From contig NC_060955.1 in the NCBI RefSeq assembly GCF_910589235.1, positions 19,363,403-19,427,402 of the forward strand: 64,000 bases of DNA. The letters are read 5' to 3'. Positions 21,827-32,399 of this stretch are shown in pieces. Position 1 is the stretch's first letter. Each line of letters starts with the position of its first letter. Under the pieces are notes generated by a model. That model did no database searches. It was not told where the DNA came from and saw only the letters and a list, made by a program, of their open reading frames with translations. The DNA is from Vespa crabro. Its lineage: Eukaryota; Arthropoda; Insecta; Hymenoptera; Vespidae. Position numbers and translations under genes: made by a program.

Positions 21827-22900
21827 GAAAAACTGATAAATGCCGTATGCGGAAATTTGTCGCGGTTTATTATAATTAGAACATTATAAAATATTTGATT
21901 CTTAAAATTTCTTGTTAATCCGTCTCTCGTTATCAGTAATCGATCGTTCTTTAAAAAAATTACTCTATTTCGAGGACTATTGCCGTTCTCGTGAATGATT
22001 TACCTCGACGGCCTTAATAGGATACGTCAAAGGACGTTTTGTCGAAAAGGAAATGTTACAGTATCGAGAAGATTACGGTGGACAGCTTCCTGATTGCGAG
22101 CCCATTGTAGAGGGTGATAGATCCAAGTGGTCGCACAATGCGATCTAGATAAGAGTAATAGAGGGAGAAAGAGAATAGATAGACGAAGAAGAGAGAGAGA
22201 GAGAGAGAGAGTGGAGTCCTTTAGAAAAGATGCTGCGTAACGGTGCTTCCGATTTCCTTGTAGATTGAAAGAAAAGAGAATCAGTCGAGTCAGATGATAA
22301 CTTTTCGATTGATGGTCTCCGTTTAGGGATTCAGGGGTCTTCTGTGAAAGTATATAATTATCGTCGAGTATCATGTCGAACTCCTTTCATGAGCTAGGAT
22401 AAAGTAAATGTTACTCTTTAACGGATACGTTATTCTCTAAGTAAAAACTAGACGCGCTAAGTAGATAGGTTGGCTTTGCTTGTTCCTGATTAAACCTATT
22501 CGCTTCTCTATGGAATCGTTCGCTTCCTTTACCGTAGTAAATGTTTCGCCGAACCGTGCGTGGCAATTATTATCGTTTTAAGAGAAATCATTGTCCGTGC
22601 AATTACGGGAGTGGTACGCCGTGATAGTTCATAGCAATATAAAAAGATCGACTAAAAATCGTTAAGAGAATGATAAAGAAAGATAGAATATCCATGGGAC
22701 TTAAGAATCTTCGGACGTACTTTTAAATACTATCGCGATCATTTTATATGAGGCCTCATGTGAGAATATCAAGGTGGCAGTCTCGTTAACGTTCTAATCT
22801 AAATCCACAGTACGTCGATCGGCGTCGACGTAACGGCAGTCGAGTATAAGGGAAAGGAAATCTCGGATCGCAAAAATCCACATACCGTCGGTCCACCTCT
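21700..22900. other. Noncoding stretch
   Basis: AT-rich single-copy DNA with an (AAAAG)n run at 21790-21833 and a small GA block at 22189-22211. Nothing gene-like was identified. Confidence 0.55.
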
Positions 22901-22982
22901 TGGTCGGTAAAGATTATCTCAATTATGAACGCGTAAAAGAAGCAGACTCATGCCCAGCTTGCTCGGTCATCATCATCGTGAG

Positions 22983-22988
22983 AAAGAA

Positions 22989-23044
<56 letters not shown>

Positions 23045-23138
23045 GGAGAGAGAGTGAGAGAGAGAGAAAGATAGAAATAGAGAGAGAGAGGAGGAGAGAG
23101 ATAGAGATAGAGAAAGAGGAAGAGAGAGATAGAGATAG

Positions 23139-23186
<48 letters not shown>
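22983..23186. repeat. 200-bp GA-rich microsatellite with GATA interruptions
   Basis: One of the longest simple-sequence tracts here. Pure GA flanks an inner zone of GAGATA, GGGA and GTGA variants. Frames across it are Arg-Glu or Ser-Leu runs. Confidence 0.95.
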
Positions 23187-23188
<2 letters not shown>

Positions 23189-23246
23189 AGACGCAATCGC
23201 ATTGCCCTCTATATACCTATACGCGAACGTATATACGCTCTTCCTC

Positions 23247-23388
23247 CTTTCCGCTTCTTCTTTTTCTTCCTCTTCCTCCTCCCCCTCCTACGCCTCCTCT
23301 TCTTCTGATTCTTCTTCTTCTTCTTCTTCTTCTTCTTCTTCTTCTTCTTCTTCTGCATCTTCTTCTTCTTCTTCTTCATCTTCTTCGC
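23247..23388. repeat. (TTC)n/(TCC)n trinucleotide repeat
   Basis: About 140 bases of TTC with TCC and GCA variants, a polypyrimidine tract starting about 60 bases after the GA-rich locus. With it, this makes a purine block followed by a pyrimidine block over some 400 bases. Confidence 0.9.
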
Positions 23389-24104
23389 GATACGGCGTAC
23401 GCATCTCCAACTCGTCTCTCATTGTATGGTGTATATAGTATATATATATATATGTTCACGCATACATGCATACGCCTCCACCTGCCACTACAGGAAGAGA
23501 GAAAGAGAAAGGACGAGTCAACTATAAAAGCCGAAGGAAAGAGCTTTAACTCGTACCTTCATAGACAATGAACGCTTTGCTCCTCGGTCGTATCTTGAAA
23601 TTGCCTACGTGCCGCCGAGTGGGTACGTCAAAAAACTAAGCTCTAATACTCCTTCCAAGCTCTCCGCATCATTCCATTGATTTTTAAACTTGGGAAATGA
23701 GCTTTTCGTGGAAACGCGTGGGACGTAAGAACGAAGATACTTCGAATTCCGTTTTGTTCTTCCTATAGGTAATAATTCATACCGGAGGCGAAGGTTTTCT
23801 TTTTTTCCTTTTTTTTTTTTTTTTCGAATAAATTCTTCAGTAATTTTGTACAGTTACATATAAGTACGATAAGGGAATAGAACTAACCTGTAATAATATA
23901 ACATTATCGTATAATTTTTTAATAAAGTTTAATTAGATAAACATCGTTAAATAATTCGTAAATATTTTCCATCGAGAGATACAATTATTCTTTATCGTGT
24001 AAAATTGACAAAGTCATTATTACTGAATCCTAAAAAAATTTCTTACGTTGTAACGGTGAATAGCCCAATAAGGGACATGAGGCCTTCTCGGCTATCATTT
24101 AAAC

Positions 24105-24105
<1 letters not shown>

Positions 24106-24147
<42 letters not shown>

Positions 24148-24177
24148 CTCTCTCCCTCTCCCTCTCTTTCTCTTTCT
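24106..24177. repeat. CT-rich microsatellite
   Basis: CT with TTTC and CCCT variants, lying 50-120 bases upstream of a strong splice-acceptor-like site. Confidence 0.85.
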
Positions 24178-24227
24178 ACAAGCGAGGAATCGCTGAAACC
24201 GATTAATTCTCTCTTATTTTCTTACAG

Positions 24228-24293
24228 CATGGACCAACGGAGGCTGCGGTGGCGGTGAACGACAATGAACGCTTTTTCGGTTTTTTCCTTTGA
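24228..24293 (+). CDS. Candidate short terminal or micro-exon after a strong acceptor
   Basis: TTCTCTCTTATTTTCTTACAG (AG at 24226-24227) is among the best acceptors in the window. In phase 0 the downstream sequence reads HGPTEAAVAVNDNERFFGF and reaches TGA at 24291. A moderate donor GCG|GTGAAC at 24254/24255 would allow a 27-base micro-exon instead. Other frames close within 9-13 codons. No AATAAA lies close downstream. Product unknown; it may also be a noncoding exon. Confidence 0.25.
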   Translation, partial: HGPTEAAVAVNDNERFFGFFL

Positions 24294-24725
24294 GAGTTCT
24301 GGAGAGTCCTTGCCGCGCTACCGGACCGGTATCAGGACGCATAATCGCCTGGCATTCTCTCTCTCTTTCTCTCTCTTTCTCCTTTACTCTTTTTCTCTTC
24401 GCCGAGGGGCGAGAATGGACATTCTGAAGTCTCAAGGGAAGAAAAAAGAAGAAAAAAAGAAGAAGTAAAGGAGAGGGAGAGAAAGAACTCGAAGTTATGG
24501 CGGCGCCGTGCAATGACATCAGTAAGCTATAACAGGTCCGTACGTCATTGTTACGTACCGGAGATTCCATAGATGAGACCTTGATACGGCGTTTATTAAT
24601 GCGAGCAAAGTATCCCGCTTTTCTTGGAGAATGCTGCGACCGTCTCGAATAAAAAGTATCAAGGAAAGCAAAAGGAATGATAAAAGAAAATTAACTGAAG
24701 AAATTTTATAAGAGGATCTCATTTT

Positions 24726-24727
<2 letters not shown>

Positions 24728-24783
<56 letters not shown>
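24728..24783. repeat. (AT)28 microsatellite
   Basis: Fifty-six bases of uninterrupted AT, self-complementary and able to extrude as a cruciform. Confidence 0.95.
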
Positions 24784-24784
<1 letters not shown>

Positions 24785-24962
24785 CAAATTCTAGCGAAAT
24801 GTAAACGAAATATGTAAAAATAATAATTTATACGTTTCGTAACGTACCTATTAAAAATTGTTTTTAAATACCAAATACCGATATCGATGCGACTTTTCGA
24901 GGAATTAATTTTAGAAAGGTACGAGTTTATCTCGCGTATATTTTTTGTTCTTCGTATGTCCT

Positions 24963-24996
24963 TTATTTTTATTTTATTTTATTTTATTTTATTTTA

Positions 24997-25035
<39 letters not shown>
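24963..25035. repeat. (TTTTA)n followed by (CT)n
   Basis: Six to seven TTTTA units to 24999, then CT to 25035. Confidence 0.9.
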
Positions 25036-25036
<1 letters not shown>

Positions 25037-25079
25037 ACGAACGGCAGTGAGTACCGACGGTCATTAACGTTAAAGGGAA

Positions 25080-25092
25080 AGGTCAAAGGAAG
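25080..25092 (+). promoter_or_regulatory. Possible nuclear-receptor DR1-like site
   Basis: AGGTCAAAGGAAG is close to two AGGTCA-type half sites spaced by one base, the DR1 pattern bound by HNF4/USP-type receptors. It sits in a GC-richer single-copy patch (25060-25200) with a homeodomain-type TTAATTA nearby. Such motifs are short and binding is not shown. Confidence 0.2.
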
Positions 25093-25216
25093 GAAGGCGC
25101 GCGGTCATAAAGCGACTGCGAGATCGCCACCCGCGTGCAAGGAATAACAATAATTAAACGCGCTTAATTACCGTCGCGGAGCCGCGAAGGATTTGGACGG
25201 GCGATAATTCAGTGGT

Positions 25217-25228
25217 ACGCGCGCGCGC
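25217..25228. repeat. (CG)n run
   Basis: Alternating ACGCGCGCGCGC leading into a GA-rich tract. CG alternation of this length is rare in animal DNA and favours Z-DNA. A second one occurs at 49752-49765. Confidence 0.8.
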
Positions 25229-25527
25229 ACGCGAAAGAGAAAGAGAGAGAGAGAGAGAGAAAGAGAGAAAATGAAAGAGTAAAAGTGGAAGGGGGTGAGG
25301 CATTTGGCAAGATTTTGCGCGTTCTTGCGAGTCTATAGTTCATTAGGGTGGATCCCTCTTTTGGGTGCTAAGGACCGAGGGGTTGCGTGGCAAAGATACC
25401 TGCAGAAGCGCGTAGCAGTTAATATTGTCTCCCGGGGGCATATTTTACGAGAGATACCATCTTCGGGATGCCTCGCTAAAAGCTACACATGTTTATCAGT
25501 ATAAACCGCTCTCCCTCTTCTTCTCCT

Positions 25528-25559
<32 letters not shown>

Positions 25560-26104
25560 TATCTCCTACTCTTCCTCTTCGCTCGGATTCTTTTTTTACA
25601 CTCGAACTATGTTTCTCACTTTTCTCCGTGGACGTTAAAATTTCTTAGAAGATTTCCTTTCTCTTTTTTGTCCTTTTTATAAAATCAAAAAAAGAAAAAA
25701 AAGAAAAATAAAAAGAAAAGAAAAAAATTACAGATCGATCTGGTTGTATCTAATTTTTAAGAGGTAAATATAAGCCTTCCGGTTCTACGCGAATCTTACG
25801 TAGTATATCTATCAGTCCCTTCGCATATACCTACCTACATACATAGGACGTACGAAAAAGTAAAAATAAACGGACTCGTATCAAGCCAAGAAGGGAATTA
25901 TCGGAAGAGATACCACGCGCCTTCTTCGCTCAGACACGCGCGTCACGTTTTCAAAATCGCTCGGCATTACCCTGCCTATCTATTGGACTCGGCCGAGCAG
26001 AGAGAAAGATAATCACCTCGTCTTTTTTCTTCGTCAGTTACTTTCGGCGTGCGTCTCGTGCGTGTGCCTACAAACACGTGTGCGTTTACAAGAGTCCACT
26101 TATA

Positions 26105-26287
26105 CAGGGTGTATAATAAGACATTAAAATTGTATCGTATAAACAATGAAATATATATTTTCTTTGATACAATCGTATATCCATTTATCTAATAGCCTTC
26201 AACATTTTAATATATAACAATATTTTATCGTTATTGAAATATTTCAATTCAATATAATCACCCTTCCAATATTTTTGAAACACCCTG
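26105..26287. mobile_element. Short inverted-repeat element (MITE-like), 183 bp, TA target duplication
   Basis: CAGGGTGT at 26105-26112 and its reverse complement ACACCCTG at 26280-26287 bound an AT-rich, noncoding interior, and each end is flanked by TA. TA duplication with short terminal repeats is the signature of Tc1/mariner-type elements and their non-autonomous derivatives; that is family knowledge. The terminal match is only 8 bases, the interior has a self-complementary GAAATATTTC, and no transposase is present. Chance matching of ends cannot be excluded from one copy. Confidence 0.45.
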
Positions 26288-26517
26288 TAGGTATTGGTGA
26301 TTTAACGAACGTCTCTTACCTCCTGCACCAACTCGTCTACCAGACTGATGATACACCATAAGTTGATGCGTACCTATCTTGTATCGAGCACCCTCCGGGC
26401 CTCATTGAGATCAGACCTCCGGTAGCTACATTTTTGATATATTATTTTCTCTCGATCGATTACCTTCATGGTAATGCTTATTAGACTTACCATTTTTTAT
26501 CTTCTCTTTCATTCTTT

Positions 26518-26588
26518 CTCTCTCTCTCTATCTATCTCTTTTTTTGTCTTTCTCTATCTATCTATCTATATATCTATCTTTCTCTCTA
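26518..26588. repeat. CT / TATC compound repeat
   Basis: CTCTCTATCTATC and a second CTCTATCTATCTATC block separated by a T-rich stretch. Confidence 0.8.
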
Positions 26589-26709
26589 CTTCTTTACTTT
26601 TTCCGGGCATTGAATTTTGTAAAACTTTTTGCCCATCAAATAATAATTCTATTAGTTCTTATTAATCTTTCATCATCGATCGTGACACACGTATATTCTT
26701 CCTCCGATT

Positions 26710-27066
26710 TTAGAGGAAACGAAGCCGAGTTAATTGGTAAAAGTTAGCGATGGGATTTAAACGCACACGCACGTTCGAACGAAGAAGAGCGAAATAAGAA
26801 AAGAACTCTAACGTGACAGTACGTTCATTTGCATATTCATTATTCACTCGTGTTACAACAATAAAGTGCCGGTAAACGCGTGTTTCAGTTACGTTACGGC
26901 CCTGCCTTTCGACGATGGATCTCGTCGTGACTCTCTTTCGATGCGGGTCGTTCCTCCTTTCATACTTTTTCACGAACGACCAACGCCACCGGGCATAGTC
27001 GCAAATTATCCGAGACACGGCGATGCAAGCCTTCTCGTAAATACCCACTTTCTTATACAAAAACAT
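26710..27066 (-). CDS. 118-codon minus-strand open reading frame, unknown
   Basis: True ATG, beginning MFLYKKVGIYEKACIAVSRI, then a basic middle (KKYERRNDPHRKR) and a C-terminal part EFFSYFALLRSNVRVRL before TAA. It contains no simple repeat. The frame extends a further 23 codons upstream without an ATG. No domain, signal peptide or membrane segment is certain. The plus strand has a shorter open frame over the same DNA. By rough estimate about three frames this long are expected by chance here, so coding status is doubtful. Confidence 0.18.
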   Translation of the reverse strand: MFLYKKVGIYEKACIAVSRIICDYARWRWSFVKKYERRNDPHRKRVTTRSIVERQGRNVTETRVYRHFIVVTRVNNEYANERTVTLEFFSYFALLRSNVRVRLNPIANFYQLTRLRFL

Positions 27067-27313
27067 TATCTTTACGCACGCGAAAATCGTTCGTAGCCCC
27101 TGAGAAAATTCCTTGAGCCATTGCGTATTGAGCAACGACTTTGCGAATATTCTTCATTATAATGATTATGATCGCGATTTCCACGCATAACATTTCGCGT
27201 GATCCTCCCGTTCGATAATGATCAGGCATATAAATTTTTGTTTACAAATCGAACGTATATACGATGAGTATCTTTCTTGAATCCAAAGTATACATATATG
27301 TATTTTCGTTCTC

Positions 27314-27318
<5 letters not shown>

Positions 27319-27379
<61 letters not shown>
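27319..27379. repeat. (GA)30 microsatellite
   Basis: Sixty-one bases of uninterrupted GA. Confidence 0.95.
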
Positions 27380-27380
<1 letters not shown>

Positions 27381-27751
27381 ATAATGCGTTGATATAATAT
27401 CAAGCGTTAAAATATTCTACGAGCACGTGCTACATGAACGAGTTGTTGTCTCTTTCATAGAATTATAGAACAAGTAGATCCAGATAGTAGCTCGTAAGTC
27501 AGGTTTCTCGCGTGGCATCTGTGAGTTTCGTCACTTATTGTTAAGTCAGCAAAGCGAACAATACTCTATGGAAAGTGAAGGAGGTGAGGATTGTAAGGAC
27601 CAATGTTCGTTGTTGAGGCGAATCGCAATTCGTCGTCACCGTTGTCGCATACGTATTGGCGTGGGCGAGGGCGATTGTCTGGCTCGTTGCCTTTTTTGCG
27701 CCTAGATACTAGCTCCCAGCAAAAATGAAAATAGCTCGCGGTCCGACTCAC

Positions 27752-27911
27752 ACTCGAGGCGAAATCTTTTTAACTTGATCGTGTGCGTATCCCGTTGTCC
27801 CGTTTCTCGTATGCGTTGCCATTTAAAACATTGAAGGGTACATTCGTGCTCGGTCGTCAAGGTGTGCGTTGTTAGATGTTTAAAGGCGCGACCCCACTGA
27901 TTTACGTGCAT
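27752..27911 (-). CDS. Candidate first coding exon on the minus strand
   Basis: ATG at 27911 opens MHVNQWGRAFKHLTTHTLTT, continues HECTLQCFKWQRIRE and reaches a consensus donor GAGT|GTGAGTC after 53 codons. Without splicing the frame runs 16 more codons to TAG. The Cys/His content (HECTLQC) is suggestive of metal binding but matches no finger pattern I can name. Composition is non-repetitive. No promoter motif is convincing immediately upstream. The donor consensus is the main reason for listing it. Confidence 0.22.
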
Positions 27912-27919
27912 TCAACTTA

Positions 27920-29030
27920 TACATACGCTTTAAAATCGAACTTAATCGAGTCTGTGCTACTGTGCGTTTATTTGGAGAATCCTTGTCATGTTAACCGTAC
28001 GATAGCGATCTCTAAACAATTTGTAAATAGATATAGGTAGTTACTTATTTCAATCTCTCTTTTAAAATTTATTAAACTTTTGGTGATATTTTTCATGAAA
28101 CATATACGACTGTTACGTTCGAAAACAAAAAGAATGTCGACGTTTTAAAACCGGTCCAGGACGTGCGTCATGATTTTACACCTCCGCTAACCGAACGAGA
28201 TCAGGATCGATGGCGCGTATACTAGAGGGATAGAAAGAGAGAAAGAAAGAGAGCTACTTGACATTTTTAATTTATTTATTTATTTTTTTTCTCTCTTTCT
28301 TTCTTTCTCTTCTTTATTTCCGTGGACCTGCAAGTTTTGAAAAAGAAGAAGAAGGAAAAAAAAAGAATTTAGTAGCTGTCTGTCGAGTAAAAAAAGACTC
28401 ATACTCGATGAAAGCAAGAGTTACTAGACAAGATATAGAACGATAAATCCTTGTTAAAGGGGGATAAAAGGACAGCACCGATACGCTCGAGAGAATTTGT
28501 TTCAATGAGGTCACTGGACGGAAACATCAGCACGCTGTTTCTTTTAATTCCCATCGGGACTTTTCGGATTTGATACTAATCCGGCAGTTGGGCCGATTAA
28601 CAGTACGAGATCGCGATGACTTGAAAGTCGACGTTCTTTTTTCCTTTTTTACTTTCCAAATCCCGAATATATAACTCGTACGTCTTAATCCGACGTACGG
28701 ACGGACGCAAAGGACAGGGATTCCCTTCTTCGCACCCACGAAGAAGAACGAGGATCAGACAACTTCTTACCGATCGCTTTAAATCTCTTTCGCTCTCTCG
28801 ATCTCTCACGGCGAGAATTGGACCACCTCGCGTCCTCTCTGTAATCGATCCTTCTACCGTCGCCAGCGGCGATCGAAGAAAGGCCCTTATCTGTTGTTCT
28901 GGCCGGTAACGAAAAAACGAGACAAATAGTAATTATAAGTTCGAACGTGGACGATCGAAAGTACCCTCGTAACCGTCATTATCAATTGGAAACTCACTTT
29001 CTTTTGTCGGCGTTTTGGTCCATCGAAGGA
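27920..29030. other. Noncoding stretch
   Basis: Single-copy DNA with TTTA/CTTT repeats at 28270-28315. Short frames at 28527-28809 on the minus strand are unremarkable. No exon signal stands out. Confidence 0.5.
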
Positions 29031-29034
29031 CAAA

Positions 29035-29036
29035 AA

Positions 29037-29068
<32 letters not shown>

Positions 29069-29135
29069 AAAAAGCAACTACACGAACGAAAAAAAAGAAA
29101 GAAAGAAAGAAGGAAGGAAGGAAGAAAAGAAGGAA
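29035..29135. repeat. (AAAG)n/(AAGG)n purine repeat
   Basis: Two blocks of AAAG units separated by a short single-copy bridge, ending in AAGG units. Confidence 0.9.
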
Positions 29136-29407
29136 GGCAGAAATAAATAATGATTTCGAAAGTGGCTTATGAAAAGCAAAGAGGAATAAAAGAACATACA
29201 TATATAAATATATAGATATACATATACGTATGTAATGTATCTACGTATCTATAGATTTAATACATACATAAGTTATATACAAACGTCTAAAGGAGAAAAG
29301 AGTAAATCATTTCTACGCACTATGAAAATTCGAATCGAGGGCACAAAATGTTATTACACGATGAACGGTAATGATCGTAATTAACCATAATCTCGATATA
29401 CGGTCAA

Positions 29408-29614
29408 ATGAAAGCGACCTTTCGATCGGATTCCAACACTGACGCATTATATCAGCTACGATATTATTTATTATTCGACTTGCCGTTTCCCACAAGGCAA
29501 CCAGCTCATATTCATACGGTGTTCACCATGTCTTTATCGGTGGCGGATACGCGTGGGAAGGTAAAGGTTGGAGATAAGCTCGGTTTTTGCGTCGATTTAA
29601 TCGAATCCCAGTAG
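29408..29614 (+). CDS. Small open reading frame, 68 codons from ATG, unknown
   Basis: Begins MKATFRSDSNTDALYQLRY. A second in-frame ATG in a good context (TTCACCATGTCT) begins MSLSVADTRGK, followed at once by a good donor GGGAAG|GTAAAG. Two readings are possible: a 68-residue ORF ending in TAG, or a first exon of 11 or 51 codons spliced at that donor. No domain recognised. Confidence 0.18.
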   Translation: MKATFRSDSNTDALYQLRYYLLFDLPFPTRQPAHIHTVFTMSLSVADTRGKVKVGDKLGFCVDLIESQ

Positions 29615-29879
29615 GTGTTGCCTGTACAGCGGAGCCCATTGTGTCCCTTCGATAGCCGATAATCCAATGACTGAAAGTTCGTAGATAAGCTCAGAAGAAT
29701 AAGCGCGTTTTAATGTCACGATGGCTGGGCTTTCTATCTTCGTTCAATATCTTGACGAACGTACACGTATGTATATCTGTATACGTATATATGTATATGT
29801 AAACAAACACTCGCTAGTGTTCATCTTTTTTTTTTCTTTTGTACGCATAGAGAATATATTTTTAAAGTCACTTTTGGTT

Positions 29880-29923
<44 letters not shown>
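29880..29923. repeat. (GA)22 microsatellite
   Basis: Forty-four bases of uninterrupted AG. Confidence 0.95.
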
Positions 29924-29926
<3 letters not shown>

Positions 29927-29929
29927 GAT

Positions 29930-31310
29930 TATAGAATCTTTCATATTCGGTTTAAACTAAATAACTAAACCATTTCCGGACACGTTTAACCGTAATATAT
30001 AATATTTCAGTTTGTTCCAAGTCGTCATACATTATAAAATATAGATATATTGCAATAAAAGCCCGTGCAATCTTCCCGTGCACGCCTCCACTTCGTGCAC
30101 TCGCGCATTACGCACCTTGTAATTTTGTCCAATTAAAAGTGCCCGATAGCGTTCTCGTACATAGTATATATCAGACTTATGCTCACCCTGGACTACCGCT
30201 ATTATACTACTGCTATTAGTACTAGTACAGACGCATTCCTATCAGCGCCGATAATTGCGGCGTTCCTCGCTGCGAGAAAAAGTAGGAGGAGGTGGTGGAG
30301 TAGTAGTAGGAGGAAGAGAAGGAGAAAAAGTTAGAGGTGGAGGTGGAGGTGAAGGAGGAAAAATTTATTGCACGCAAACGAACGAAGGCGAGAACACCGA
30401 CGTTTGACCTATTCTCGATATATAAGCAAATACCCTGTAATAATGTATTTTTAAGCCGACTAATGTATCTCCTTCTGACTTTTCTCATCTTCTCTGAACG
30501 AAACCGTACGAGCATTATCCGTGCAAAAGGATGAAAATATATTTCGAAGACGATTTAAAAGAGAAATAGCATGATCATATTTTTCATTCTATAGTATAAG
30601 AAACAATAATTATGATCAACGTACTACATATTTACCTCACCAGAATTTATCGCGCATTGACCGAATGAAAAACTACCTCGAGTTTTAACTTAATCAAGGC
30701 TAATGCTTGTTCGTAATCGTTCGTTGACGTGGTAACATTTTGTATCGCTTTTCCAACAATGTCAGGCGTGATTATTAAAGGACAAGCCATTAAACGAGAA
30801 CGATGCGTTCTGTTGCGTGAAGTAGACTCTTTGTACTCGGTCGAACACGTTTGTTATAACGTTGTAATCGCAATATATAAATGACGCTTGTTCTAACGGT
30901 ACATTAGAAGTTAATCTATTTTAAGAAAGCGGCACGCGCGAACATTATCTTCGTTGCATGTACTTACTTACTTACTACAACTTGTTCGAGATATAATATA
31001 AAACAAATTTATGATTAACGACGATTTTTTCTGTTTTTTTTTTCTTTTTTGTTTTTTTTTTCTTTTGCTTTTTTTTCGAGTTCTTCTTACTTCGAGTGTC
31101 GCATAATGTATATACCATGGGTACGTACAAAATGCACGTAATGCTCATTAATAAAGCGATTATTAGGCGCAGCGCCAGATCGCTCTAACCTAATTGGCAT
31201 GGACAATCGGCTACGCCATGAGCCGTTTCGTGTGCCGATGAATTTATCTTCTTTCTTGCTACCACCGATGCTAGTTATAATTCTCTTTCGCGGGATTTCC
31301 TTCTCTCGTC
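29930..31310. other. Noncoding stretch
   Basis: AT-rich single-copy DNA with a GGAGGTGG-type purine patch at 30284-30360 and a T-rich tract at 31024-31080. Nothing gene-like apart from the exon candidate that follows. Confidence 0.5.
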
Positions 31311-31313
31311 CAG

Positions 31314-31483
31314 GCACCACCGCCGCCGCCACCGCCACCGCCATCGCCGCCGCCACCGCCACCGCCATCGCCATTGCCATCGCCATTGCCACCGCCACCG
31401 CCACCGCCACCGCCACCGCCACCACCACCGCCACCGACACCACCACCGTCGCCATCGCGCTTCTCTCTCTTACCTAGTTCAAC
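31314..31483 (+). CDS. Candidate internal exon encoding a proline-rich segment
   Basis: Acceptor TTCCTTCTCTCGTCCAG (AG at 31312-31313) and a consensus donor TTCAAC|GTAAGTAT bound 170 bases. In phase 0 the segment reads APPPPPP with Ser, Leu and Thr interruptions for about 48 residues, then SRFSLLPSS, and is open throughout. The His/Arg frame is also open; the Ala/Thr frame meets TAG before the donor. Proline-rich segments of this kind are typical SH3/WW/profilin ligands, which is family knowledge. The same DNA is a (CCACCG)n repeat, so the openness may come from the repeat; the splice sites are what raise it. The minus strand reads Val/Ala repeats and is also open. Confidence 0.3.
31320..31447. 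repeat. (CCACCG)n/(CCATCG)n GC-rich repeat
   Basis: About 128 bases of CCN triplets dominated by CCACCG and CCATCG. Unusually GC-rich for this window; the reverse strand carries runs of GGTGGC. Confidence 0.9.
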
Positions 31484-31699
31484 GTAAGTATAAATTCTTC
31501 CTCGTCTGGAAATGCAGGCAACGTCACGCCCACGTTTAGACGGATATACGAGCGCGTACGCTTCATTTTATTCCAAAATATATGTAATACACATGCCTAT
31601 GTATGTATATTGTAAGTCGTAAGAAAGAAAAGGATGAAAAAAATAATCCAAATACCCTATAAATAATTTTTGTACGTTCTAAATCACTGTCTTGATAAA

Positions 31700-31822
31700 A
31701 AAAAAATTATATATATATATGTACATATAAAGTAGGTCGATAATGAAACTAGTACGATATCAATGTACAATATATATATATATATATATCGTACATATAT
31801 GTATTGTACATATACTTATATT

Positions 31823-31860
<38 letters not shown>
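31700..31860. repeat. Cluster of (AT)n microsatellites
   Basis: Three AT runs (about 31703-31720, 31770-31788, 31827-31859) joined by GTACATAT links. Confidence 0.9.
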
Positions 31861-31863
<3 letters not shown>

Positions 31864-32233
31864 ATATGTATACGGAGGTATATAAGGATCAGCAATGTAT
31901 TTATGTGCATGGAGTCCCGGAAAACATATCCATGGATCATAGTTTTTGCCTCGGGTAAGGTGGATGAGACAAGAACGGAGCGCATAAATCCCTCGAGACT
32001 TTCATTGAACGTAATTGGATCGCGGCCAATCGGTAGAGAGAGGTTCCTCTGCAACGGTATGAGCGAAAGTTTTCCTTCCGTCAAAATTGAACAGCCGCCA
32101 GAAATTGAAAGGGGTAGGGAAGGGAGGGGAGGGAGGGCTCACGATTATCTCCTACGTCGATCGTCGAAAGTTTGCGAAACATTTCTGCGAGTCTTACGTG
32201 GGCAGATTGATTTTTTTCTTTTTCTATTACGTA

Positions 32234-32234
32234 C

Positions 32235-32292
<58 letters not shown>

Positions 32293-32313
32293 GTATTAAT
32301 GTATGTATGTATG

Positions 32314-32347
<34 letters not shown>

Positions 32348-32397
32348 TGTATGTATGTATGTATGTATGTATGTATGTATGTATGTATGTATGTATA
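32234..32397. repeat. (AT)n(GTAT)n compound microsatellite
   Basis: About 22 AT units followed by roughly 28 GTAT units with two irregular spacers, 160 bases in all. Frames through it read Ile-Tyr or Tyr-Val-Cys-Met repeats and are not genes. Confidence 0.95.
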
Positions 32398-32399
32398 CT

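Noticed and set aside
22900..23571. 223-codon frame
   Set aside because: It is the GA/GATA and TTC repeat block.
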